A DNA stretch of 9,687 nt from Draconibacterium sp. Lineage in GTDB: Bacteria > Bacteroidota > Bacteroidia > Bacteroidales > Prolixibacteraceae. How positions within the stretch are numbered: the stretch's first letter is position 1; each line of letters opens with the position of its first letter. Of this stretch, positions 1 through 6,173 are shown piece after piece. The notes under the pieces are model-generated. The model was not told where the DNA came from and did no database searches. It worked only from the letters and a program-made list of their open reading frames with translations. Made by a program: the position numbers and the translations under genes. The stretch spans positions 1 through 9,687 of the forward strand of contig WGCT01000156.1 of assembly GCA_015493625.1 (NCBI GenBank), written 5' to 3'.

Positions 1-65
1 ATTTATAAGTTTTTTTAATTACTGATTTTATTATGTTTTATCAAAAATAGACAAATCATTGAAAC

Positions 66-256
66 TAAGGAAGATTAAATCTATTTTCTTTTAAAAAACA
101 GGAGAAGACCGACACAAAAAAAAAAAGAGCCAGAAAGCGTTTTATAGTCAGAGCCGGAATAGAATCTGTTATTGACCATATTAAATACGACAGCAGAATA
201 TCAAAATGGATTATTTGAAAGAAGTTAACGGTAACACCACAACTATAATTTCAGAT
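66..256 (+). pseudogene. Degraded C-terminal fragment of an IS5-type transposase
   Basis: The plus-strand frame through 126-215 reads KRFIVRAGIESVIDHIKYD and on to SRISK. This fits the C-terminal DDE signature of IS4/IS5-type transposases, Y/F-x2-R-x3-E-x6-K: F at 141-143, R at 150-152, the catalytic-type E at 162-164 and K at 183-185. Intact relatives typically read F-R-R-R-A-A-I-E-P-V-I-G-H-L-K here. A basic, Lys/Arg-rich stretch (99-140) precedes it, as in the family. The frame is closed upstream by TAA at 66-68 and downstream by TGA at 216-218. The similarity resumes in another frame at 206 as MDYLKEVNGNTTTI, matching the usual N-Y-L-K-G-x-x-G-D-x-I-N, so one base was lost or gained near 204-208. 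The N-terminal catalytic part and the last alanine-rich residues are absent and no terminal inverted repeat is visible. An A11 run (116-126) lies inside it. It is a dead remnant. The family call rests on remembered motifs. Confidence 0.62.
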
Positions 257-2489
257 TAACTCCTCCACTTACAATTGTTCCATAATCGGGATATCCGGCA
301 ACGGTTTGAAATTTCTTGTTTAACAGGTTTTTTACTTCAATATAAAACCTGATATTTTTACTATGCCCAATTTTATATCCAGTTGTTAAATCGATATTTG
401 TAAAATCGCCTAACGGAGCTTTTCCATATTCCTGTATGTATTTTTTATCGACAAACCTGTTGTTTTTGTATGCTCCGGTATAGTTTAAAAAGGCATTAAA
501 ATCGAAATCTGATTTTGTGAACATAGTGCCTATATTACCTATAAAAAGAGGCAATTCGTCGTCTTTTTCCCATTCCGATTTTTGTTTTGTTTCTCCTTTC
601 ATTAGGGTTGCATTGGCAAAAAACTGTAGCCAACTTGTCAACGAAAAGTGTGAGTCTAATTCAATGCCATAATTCCTTTTATCTTCATTTTTATACAATT
701 CAACAATATCTCCATTATCGAGTTCCACAGTTTTCCCACTGTAATCGATGGCATTAAAACGCGAAACCATAAATGCACTAACGGTTATATTTACACGGTT
801 GTGAAACGATTTTATAAGTCCGAGGTCGAGGTTTGTACGTTTCTCGTTTTCAGGTTGTTCGCCCGTTTCGGTAATGGCTCCTGTGCGTGGCGAAATCACT
901 CCTGCGCTCACATTCCCGTGTGCCGACAACATTTTCTCGAAAGTACGGGTAACGCCTCCAAGAGCCGACCAAACAGGCGGTTGCCACTCGTTTGTAATGG
1001 GTTTTACTTTTGTAAATTTGCCTCCCGATCCCTCGATAGCAAAACCGCCCCATTCGTTAAAGTAATCCTGAGATATTCGGAAACCTGCATCAAGCAACCA
1101 TTTCCCCAGCCGCTGCTGGTTGGTTAAAACACCCGACCATGTATATACATCAGCCCGGTTTCCGTGGTAATATCTTTTCCCATCGGGCGCTTCCCAGTAA
1201 TTTAGCAAAACTCCTGCTCGTAATACATTTGTTTCACTCATTTTCCACGCATTGAGCTGATTTATTGTAAACTCATTTTCAAGTTCGTGGTATTGATTTT
1301 TATCTCCTGTTTTTGTGTTTTCAATAAAATACTCGGGGTTTTTATGGAGATAATTAATCTGCAGTTCACCCGAATATTTTGTTGCCGACCGAAATTCTGT
1401 TTTCGATGCGAGTAAAAGTGTTGTAAGCGGTTTGTAATGCTCTTTAGCGGTGAGTAACTTTTCTGCTGACGGATAAACAGGAATAGTTAATTCGCGTTTT
1501 CCGTCGACATAAAACAATTTAACCGAAGTCTTTATCCTGTTGTTTATTTTCCACCCGAAAGCACCGTTAAAATTACCAATTCGCTCTTCTCCGTTTCTCT
1601 CTTTTGGGCCGTTTGTTCCAAATATATTAGCTCCAATTGTGTAATTTATTTTTTCGTTTGAAGCTCCATGAATAATGCCTGTTTCGAAAGTTGAAAGCGA
1701 ACCGTATTTAAAATATATGTCTGTTTCCGGTGTATTAAATTGGCGGGTTTTTACATTAATAACTCCGGTTAACGGCGAAAGACTTTTTAATAACGAAGAT
1801 GAAGATCGGTCGATTTTTATTTCGCTTATTGTATTGGTATTCAGTAAAAAGGCAGTTTCGTAAAACTCTCTTTGCACAATTCCGTCGACCGAATATGTAG
1901 GGTAGGGGTACGTTTGCCCACGCACCGAAACAAACTGTTTTATCTTTCTGCCGCGCGTTTCGGTTAATGCTCCGGGAATGTATTTCATTGCATCGATTAA
2001 CGTAACTGTTCCCTGTCGGCTCATATCTTTTCCCGACACAACAGACGTGGCCGATTTTAACGAAACCGGTTCAACCGTTACCCGGTTTAAAATCCGTTTT
2101 TCGGCTCCGGCTCCCACTATCGATACTTCTTCTATTTTTTTTATCGCTTTCTGCAAAAAAAACTTTTGGGTGTAATCTGTTCCCACTTTTAGTTTTATGG
2201 TTCGTTTTATCGGGGTATATCCTACCCGCGAAACGGAAAGTACATAGTGGCCGCTTTTGGTGAAATTCAACTCAAAATATCCATCGCTGTTGGTTGTGTT
2301 GCCCGAATGAACAGGTAGTAACAGAACATTTACATTTGCGATGGGAACACCGGTTTCACTATCGAGAACAACCCCCGATATTTTATTTTGTGAATAGAGA
2401 CTTAAAGGCAGCAGAGATAAAAAAGTAAAAAATAATGCTATGGTTTTATCGCTCATTTGTACACGTAATTTCAAAATATATGTATTCAT
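243..2489 (-). CDS. TonB-dependent outer-membrane receptor with N-terminal carboxypeptidase-regulatory-like domain
   Basis: This is a 748-residue outer-membrane active transporter, energised by TonB-ExbBD, for an unidentified ligand. Numbered from the ATG at 2489, a signal peptide has its hydrophobic core at about 16-33 (TIALFFTFLSLLPLSLYS), then Q. A carboxypeptidase-regulatory-like beta-sandwich follows (about 36-112; KISGVVLD, G-V-P-I-A-N-V-N-V, G-Y-F-E-L). A TonB-box-like IEEVSIVG lies at about 119-126, then a plug (about 135-250; VSVRGQ, YSVDGIV, GVINVKTR) and a 22-strand-type barrel to the end. At about 750 residues, with no SusD neighbour, it is a siderophore/cofactor-type receptor rather than SusC (about 1000 residues). 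The frame also has a TTG at 2504, but that TTG lies in a candidate -7 box. The ATG at 2456 gives a more compact signal peptide and is an equal alternative. The protein ends GGVNLKL, with Leu where barrels usually end in an aromatic residue. Ligand unknown. Confidence 0.93.
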   Translation of the reverse strand: MNTYILKLRVQMSDKTIALFFTFLSLLPLSLYSQNKISGVVLDSETGVPIANVNVLLLPVHSGNTTNSDGYFELNFTKSGHYVLSVSRVGYTPIKRTIKLKVGTDYTQKFFLQKAIKKIEEVSIVGAGAEKRILNRVTVEPVSLKSATSVVSGKDMSRQGTVTLIDAMKYIPGALTETRGRKIKQFVSVRGQTYPYPTYSVDGIVQREFYETAFLLNTNTISEIKIDRSSSSLLKSLSPLTGVINVKTRQFNTPETDIYFKYGSLSTFETGIIHGASNEKINYTIGANIFGTNGPKERNGEERIGNFNGAFGWKINNRIKTSVKLFYVDGKRELTIPVYPSAEKLLTAKEHYKPLTTLLLASKTEFRSATKYSGELQINYLHKNPEYFIENTKTGDKNQYHELENEFTINQLNAWKMSETNVLRAGVLLNYWEAPDGKRYYHGNRADVYTWSGVLTNQQRLGKWLLDAGFRISQDYFNEWGGFAIEGSGGKFTKVKPITNEWQPPVWSALGGVTRTFEKMLSAHGNVSAGVISPRTGAITETGEQPENEKRTNLDLGLIKSFHNRVNITVSAFMVSRFNAIDYSGKTVELDNGDIVELYKNEDKRNYGIELDSHFSLTSWLQFFANATLMKGETKQKSEWEKDDELPLFIGNIGTMFTKSDFDFNAFLNYTGAYKNNRFVDKKYIQEYGKAPLGDFTNIDLTTGYKIGHSKNIRFYIEVKNLLNKKFQTVAGYPDYGTIVSGGVNLKL

Positions 2490-2501
2490 TTTAAATTGAG
2501 C

Positions 2502-2509
2502 CAAAAATA
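2502..2509 (-). promoter_or_regulatory. Candidate Bacteroidota -7 promoter box for the TonB receptor gene
   Basis: On the minus strand this reads TATTTTTG, an exact match to TAnnTTTG, the -7 element recognised by the Bacteroidota primary sigma factor. The -33 element is weak: TTTCG (minus strand, 2537-2533) instead of TTTG, about 23 nt upstream, at the long end of the accepted spacing. Initiation near 2497-2495 would leave only 6-8 nt before the ATG at 2489 but about 40 nt before the ATG at 2456. The box contains the TTG at 2504 and so argues against that codon as the start. A chance match is possible in such AT-rich DNA. Confidence 0.35.
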
Positions 2510-2533
2510 GTAAATCATCGCGACTAATTATTC

Positions 2534-2593
2534 GAAATAGCAGCTGACAGGGTTATTTCTACTGTGTGAGGGATGAATTTAACCTAGAAATAA
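2534..2593. repeat. Inverted repeat with a third half-site upstream of the TonB receptor gene
   Basis: TTATTTCTA (2553-2561) and TAGAAATAA (2585-2593) are perfect 9-bp reverse complements separated by 23 nt. A third copy of the core, GAAATA (2534-2539), is the reverse complement of TATTTC at 2554-2559, so the middle arm can pair with either side. The arms are AT-rich and no T-run follows on the minus strand, so an intrinsic terminator for the upstream gene is unlikely. The position, just upstream of the candidate promoter, fits an operator. A leader hairpin is possible if transcription starts further upstream. Confidence 0.4.
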
Positions 2594-2659
2594 TGAAATT
2601 GTTTAAAGTAAAATTGAAAATTCCCTTTAACTTTTAACAACTTCAATAAAAACAAATAT

Positions 2660-3682
2660 TTACTTATACTCTCGCGCCACGTTTATCATTCTGAAAAGAT
2701 TTTCTTCGGGCGTGAGTGCAGGAATGGCGCAGCCGGCATTTAAAATAAAGCGGTTGGTTTTTGTAAAAATATCGAGCAACTCAATGGTTTTTTGCTCAAC
2801 CAGTTCGGGTGTGCCCATGGCAATTACACCACTCGGGTCGATGTTTCCAATAAAACAAACTTTATCGTGAAGCAGGTCGAACGAATTTTGCGTATCGGTT
2901 TTATAATCGAGTTCAAATGCATCGGAGCCGGTTTTTAGCATCTGTTCGAGAATTACTTCCGTGTCGCCACAAATGTGCAGCGTGTAGGGCAGCCCCAGTT
3001 TATGAGCTTCGTCAACCACGCGCTTTTCGTAAGGCAGCGCAAATTTCTCGTACATTTCGGGCGAAACCATTTCGGGGCCGGCCGGACTGTCGCCGTTCGA
3101 AACCATGTCGCAACCGGTTTGTGCCATCAACCGGATAAACTGGTTGGTAATGTCGGTGCAATACTCCAATAGTTCAGTCAGCTGTTCCGGTTCTCCCATA
3201 ATCAGGTCGAGCATCCAATTCTGACTGCCGCGCATCATACTTGCCAGCGAAAACGGCGATTGGTCGCAATTGCCACGCACATAAATTTCGTCGCCAAAAT
3301 GGGCTTTGATAATTCGTGTGGCTTCGAGCCAGTTTTGTACGTACTTGTAATCTTCAATATTTACCTTTTTCAATGATTTTACATCAGCCAACTCCTTTAA
3401 GTTCCCCGTTGCCGATCGTGCCGGTTCGTTCTCGGGGAAATCGATGGGGACACCAACCGCACCTGCCAGAGTAACGGTGTCTAAATCCACAAGAATTCCG
3501 TCGAATTTGTATTTCTCAACCGACTTAATAAATGCATCGGCCATTACCTGCGGGTTCTCTCTGAACTCGCTCATTGTAATTTGCGCCTCGTTTGCTGCCA
3601 TCCAAAAGTTGTGTAACATTATCGGAATTTTGTCGGTGGGCTGATTGTTCAGCGCTGCTTTAATTCTTTCGTATCCGTTCAT
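2660..3682 (-). CDS. URO-D superfamily protein (MtaA/CmuA-like, not HemE)
   Basis: This is a 340-residue cytoplasmic TIM-barrel protein of the uroporphyrinogen decarboxylase superfamily, with no signal peptide or membrane segment. Landmarks are N-terminal ERIKAALNNQPTDKIPIM, then FDGILVDLDTV (60-70), RGNCDQSPFSLASMMRG (136-152), VSNGDSP (194-200), LHICGD (235-240), FIGNIDP (277-283) and LNAGCAIP (314-321). H236, C238 and C318 match in spacing and context the His-x-Cys...Cys zinc site of the corrinoid-dependent methyltransferases MtaA, MtbA and CmuA. The Arg-containing R-Q-A-G-R motif of true HemE near residue 35 is replaced by HNFWMAANEAQ, so haem synthesis is unlikely. The family members suggest methyl transfer involving a corrinoid protein, but no corrinoid protein or partner methyltransferase is encoded here. 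The reaction is unknown; a role on a methylated sugar or aglycone is inference from the neighbouring mannosidase and sugar porter. The ATG at 3682 has an A-rich leader and no Shine-Dalgarno motif. Confidence 0.88.
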   Translation of the reverse strand: MNGYERIKAALNNQPTDKIPIMLHNFWMAANEAQITMSEFRENPQVMADAFIKSVEKYKFDGILVDLDTVTLAGAVGVPIDFPENEPARSATGNLKELADVKSLKKVNIEDYKYVQNWLEATRIIKAHFGDEIYVRGNCDQSPFSLASMMRGSQNWMLDLIMGEPEQLTELLEYCTDITNQFIRLMAQTGCDMVSNGDSPAGPEMVSPEMYEKFALPYEKRVVDEAHKLGLPYTLHICGDTEVILEQMLKTGSDAFELDYKTDTQNSFDLLHDKVCFIGNIDPSGVIAMGTPELVEQKTIELLDIFTKTNRFILNAGCAIPALTPEENLFRMINVAREYK

Positions 3683-3742
3683 AGTTTTAATTATTGTTTT
3701 TGGCTATCGGTTGTTAGCTTCTTGCCAAAAGTGATTATTATT

Positions 3743-3787
3743 CTCTGTGTTTCTCTGTGCCTTCTTAGTGTTACTCTGTGGTTAATT
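3743..3787. repeat. Helically phased CTCTGTG intergenic repeat
   Basis: CTCTGTG occurs at 3743-3749, 3753-3759 and 3774-3780, with a degenerate CTTAGTG at 3764-3770. Start-to-start steps are 10, 11 and 10 bp, close to one DNA helical turn, and the array ends in GTTAATT. It lies in the 238-bp spacer between the sugar porter and the URO-D gene and contains no ORF. It resembles the CTCTGTG-rich intergenic repeats I recall from many Bacteroidota genomes. Function unknown. Confidence 0.55.
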
Positions 3788-3838
3788 TAAATCTTTCAAA
3801 GTCATTCTCATTCTAAAATAAATTGGCATACTAATGAC

Positions 3839-3902
3839 GCTGATTAAGCTGATTTGCACAGATTTTCATCAGTGAATATCTATTGTATCTGTGTCATCAG
3901 TG
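3839..3902. repeat. GCTGATT / CACAGAT / CATCAGTG intergenic repeat element
   Basis: This is a second, different repeat in the same spacer. GCTGATT occurs at 3839-3845 and 3848-3854. CATCAGTG is a perfect direct repeat at 3867-3874 and 3895-3902 (28-bp step). CACAGAT (3857-3863) and ATCTGTG (3887-3893) are perfect 7-bp reverse complements enclosing 23 nt. It begins only 18 bp downstream of the sugar porter's stop codon, on the transcript side. No T-run follows on the minus strand, so it is not a standard terminator. It looks like a dispersed short intergenic repeat family; I cannot test copy number from this window. Confidence 0.5.
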
Positions 3903-3920
3903 TGCAACGTTATAATTAAA

Positions 3921-5252
3921 TTATTTCACCGTCTCCTTCTCCAACTCCTCCAACGATTTCCCTTTTGTTTCAACAATGTATTTTTTGTAGAAAAAGAAAC
4001 TAAGAAATGTAATTACTGCAAAAAAGGCAAAAATGTATCCGATTCCGCTGTTGTCAGTAAATGATTTTTTGATAACCGGAAACAGGAATAGTAGCATTGA
4101 GTAGAACACCCAGTGCGAAAACGACCCGATTGAGACACCCCGCGAACGGATATTGTTGGGAAACATTTCGGCGAAAAGTACCCAAACTACAGCACCTTGA
4201 GAGAATGCAAAACTGGCAACAAAAAGAATCATAAAGAGTAGTGGTAGGAATCCTCCCACATCGAAAAGGAAAATGTAGGAGAACGCTGCAAGAAAAATAC
4301 TCATGGCAACAGAACCCAGCAGAAGCATAAATTTACGTCCTATCCGGTCGATAAATGCCATTGCCAGAATTGTAAAAGCCAGATTGGTTGCGCCAACAAT
4401 TACAGTCTGTAGAATTGCCGATTCGGTGGCAAAACCTGCCGCTCTGAAAATGTCGCTCGAGTAAATCATTACAATTGCAATTCCGGTAAACTGGTTAAGC
4501 ATTCCAATCATTACACCAATAATTACCAGTCGTAGAAAAGGTTTCTTAAAGAGGTATTTTATATGCTCTACCACTTCGTTGTCGATAGAGTCTTTTATCT
4601 CTTCAATAATCTGCTCATCGTTTTCTCCTGAATTTGTTTCGGCAATTACCATTTTTGCCTCGTCAAAAAGACCTTTCTTTACCAGCCAGCGCGGACTTCT
4701 GCCCACAAAAAACAGTAAAACAAAAAACAGAACGGCAGGCAGTGCTTCCGAAATAAACATCCATCGCCAGTTGTTTACTCCTGTATTTATCAGAGCGAGG
4801 TCGGTGGCAAAAGCTGCGAGAATACCAATTACCAACGAGAGTTGAAACAGAATGGTAAACCGTCCGCGGTATTTTGGTGGAGCCACCTCTGAAATGTACA
4901 TGGGCGAAATTACCGATGCGCCACCAACGGCCAGCCCACCAATTATTCGGAAAACGATAAACATGGTAATGTTGTTTGCTAACCCTGTGCCCACTGCCGA
5001 AATTAGAAACAGGAGTGCGGTGATTTTCAGCATATACCGTCTGCCGTATTTATCGCCCGGGCGGCCAATTCCGATGGCACCAACAATACATCCGAAAATT
5101 GCCGAACTCATTGCCCAGCCCTCCATCACTTTGTCCAGTTCGAAATGGTCGCGAAAGAAGGGGAGTGCCCCGTTAATAACTGCGGTGTCGAATCCGAAAA
5201 GAAGTCCGCCCAACGCGGCAACAATGGTGTATAAATACAAATTACGTGGCAT
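3921..5252 (-). CDS. MFS sugar porter family transporter (XylE/GLUT-like)
   Basis: This is a 443-residue inner-membrane transporter, predicted 12 TM helices with a cytoplasmic loop at about 190-240, probably a sugar/H+ symporter. Family signatures appear in order: FGFDTAVINGAL (19-30), GRPGDKYGRR (63-72), PMYISEVAPPKYRGR (117-131), GRSPRWLVKKG (184-194), NQFTGIAIVMIYS (253-265), DRIGRKFMLLLG (302-313), GAVVWVLFAEMFP (353-365) and ETKGKSLEELE (428-438). The TM5 Gln (Q137) and TM10 Trp (W357) that line the sugar site in XylE and GLUT1 are kept. However, the TM7 motif Q-Q-x-x-G-I-N is N253-Q254-F-T-G-I-A259, so two usual sugar contacts are changed. The substrate is therefore not predictable; a mannose-type sugar would fit the GH38 neighbour but is inference. 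The start at 5252 has an A-rich leader. It lies 123 bp downstream of the preceding gene and may be transcribed separately. Confidence 0.95.
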   Translation of the reverse strand: MPRNLYLYTIVAALGGLLFGFDTAVINGALPFFRDHFELDKVMEGWAMSSAIFGCIVGAIGIGRPGDKYGRRYMLKITALLFLISAVGTGLANNITMFIVFRIIGGLAVGGASVISPMYISEVAPPKYRGRFTILFQLSLVIGILAAFATDLALINTGVNNWRWMFISEALPAVLFFVLLFFVGRSPRWLVKKGLFDEAKMVIAETNSGENDEQIIEEIKDSIDNEVVEHIKYLFKKPFLRLVIIGVMIGMLNQFTGIAIVMIYSSDIFRAAGFATESAILQTVIVGATNLAFTILAMAFIDRIGRKFMLLLGSVAMSIFLAAFSYIFLFDVGGFLPLLFMILFVASFAFSQGAVVWVLFAEMFPNNIRSRGVSIGSFSHWVFYSMLLFLFPVIKKSFTDNSGIGYIFAFFAVITFLSFFFYKKYIVETKGKSLEELEKETVK

Positions 5253-5275
5253 AGTTTTGTTTTCGTTTTTTATTG
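5253..5275 (-). promoter_or_regulatory. A-rich translation leader without Shine-Dalgarno
   Basis: Immediately upstream of the sugar-porter ATG the minus strand reads AAAAAACGAAAACAAAACT, nearly free of G and with no AGGAGG-like motif. This is the typical Bacteroidota start context, where A-rich unstructured leaders replace the Shine-Dalgarno. It supports the ATG at 5252 as the true start. The genes starting at 6149 and 3682 have similar but less extreme leaders. Confidence 0.5.
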
Positions 5276-5300
5276 ATATTAGTTTGAAATCATTTATTTT

Positions 5301-5343
5301 AACGGCTAAAGCCGGGTTTCGTTTTATTCGTTATCACCGCCCC
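5301..5343. repeat. Partial palindromic intergenic element
   Basis: CGGC-TAAA-GCCG (5303-5314) is a compact perfect hairpin in the 123-bp spacer upstream of the sugar porter. About 20 bp on, CACCGCCCC (5335-5343) looks like one arm of a second hairpin whose partner (GGGCGGTG) is missing. Paired hairpins of the type ACGGCTAAAGCCG...CACCGCCC...GGGCGGTG are, as I recall, common dispersed repeats in Bacteroidota, so this may be a half-decayed copy. On the minus strand the first hairpin is followed by TTAAAATAAAT, too poor a T-run for a confident terminator. Confidence 0.4.
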
Positions 5344-5375
5344 AAACAGACTGTGTAATACTATATTAAATGCAA

Positions 5376-6149
5376 TTATTTGCTTGTTTTTTTCAGTAGT
5401 AAATCTACCAGATTATTTGCTGCTTTCAGGTTTTCAAAGCTTTCCGGAAGTATTTTATGATCGATATATTCGTTATACAGCCATGGATCGCCAACAGCCA
5501 GAACATAACCTTTGCCAAAGTTTGTTTCAGCAATTAAAGATTCGCTATTTTCATTGGTAACCAGAACTGTTGCATTTTTTGATAAAATAATAGGTGCAAC
5601 CTCTTTCATATAAATTTTACTAACACCGTTAAACAATTCATTTCCTGAAAAATTTGTTTCAGCCGCCATTTCTAAATCATGGTTTTCAACCCGGTTTAGC
5701 GTAACCGGCTTGAAATAAAAACCAAATACTTCGGCCAGTTTATTCATGTGTGTGAATTCGCAATTCTGACCGTCGTTTGCCATTAACAGCAATACTCCGC
5801 CTTTTTTAACCCATTTTTTAATAAATTTAATATCATCGCTTTCGATGTAGTTTGGAGAGGGATTTTCTTTTTTAGTATCGGGATCGACAATAATATAAAT
5901 ATCGACACCTCTTAATGACTTTTTGTTTGGTTTCGATGCAACTGTTTTTAAAATGGCTCCTCTGTGTTTAAATAGTTGTCCAAACTGAGAAAATCCACTA
6001 TTAGATGTATCATCCCAAGTGTAATGATATACTTTTCCTGTTTTCGAATTAATCTCGTGGTTAAACCAATTGTCGAGTGCTACAGTTTGTTGAGCAAAAG
6101 CATTTGAAAAGAGTGCTAGAAAAAGATAAAGAGTGATTAATCGATACAT
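5376..6149 (-). CDS. Secreted stand-alone protein resembling the C-terminal module of GH88/GH105 hydrolases (DUF4350-like)
   Basis: This is a 257-residue exported protein. The signal peptide is MYRLITLYLFLALFSNAFA, with A-F-A cleavage before QQ. The mature part carries YHYTWDDTSNSGFSQFG (41-57), DIYIIVDPDTKKENPSPNYI (83-102), GGVLLLMANDGQNCEF (117-132), YMKEVAPIIL (180-189) and GKGYVLAVGDPWLYNEYID (212-230). From memory, these match the region that Bacteroidota GH88/GH105 unsaturated rhamnogalacturonyl hydrolases carry after their catalytic barrel, with a glutamine-amidotransferase-like alpha/beta fold (DUF4350/ThuA neighbourhood). No GH105 (alpha/alpha)6 domain is present. There is no G-x-C-x-G nucleophile elbow; C130 sits in NDGQNCEF, so amidotransferase chemistry is not supported. 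It starts 24 nt after the GH38 stop codon, so the two are probably co-transcribed, and both are exported. A carbohydrate-binding or accessory role is plausible, but the function is unknown. Confidence 0.82.
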   Translation of the reverse strand: MYRLITLYLFLALFSNAFAQQTVALDNWFNHEINSKTGKVYHYTWDDTSNSGFSQFGQLFKHRGAILKTVASKPNKKSLRGVDIYIIVDPDTKKENPSPNYIESDDIKFIKKWVKKGGVLLLMANDGQNCEFTHMNKLAEVFGFYFKPVTLNRVENHDLEMAAETNFSGNELFNGVSKIYMKEVAPIILSKNATVLVTNENSESLIAETNFGKGYVLAVGDPWLYNEYIDHKILPESFENLKAANNLVDLLLKKTSK

Positions 6150-6173
6150 ATTATTGAGTTTTTAAAGCATGTG

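Noticed and set aside
116..126. A11 run as the T-tract of a terminator for the TonB receptor (minus strand)
   Set aside because: No stable GC-containing stem immediately precedes the T-run on the minus strand. It is more simply a homopolymer in the decayed transposase.
243..2489. SusC-type glycan importer
   Set aside because: The protein is about 250 residues shorter than SusC homologues and no SusD gene lies downstream. The downstream DNA is a transposase relic.
2553..2593. Intrinsic terminator for the URO-D gene
   Set aside because: The stem is AT-rich with a 23-nt loop, and the minus-strand sequence after it has no T-run.
2660..3682. Uroporphyrinogen decarboxylase HemE
   Set aside because: The HemE R-Q-A-G-R motif is absent. 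The His-x-Cys...Cys zinc ligands instead point to the methyltransferase-like branch.
3743..3902. CRISPR array
   Set aside because: The repeated units are only 7-8 bp with irregular short spacing, and there are no spacer-like segments or cas genes.
4852..5358. Plus-strand open frame of 168 codons opposite the sugar porter
   Set aside because: It overlaps conserved porter signatures on the other strand and reads as low-complexity shadow sequence, not a protein family.
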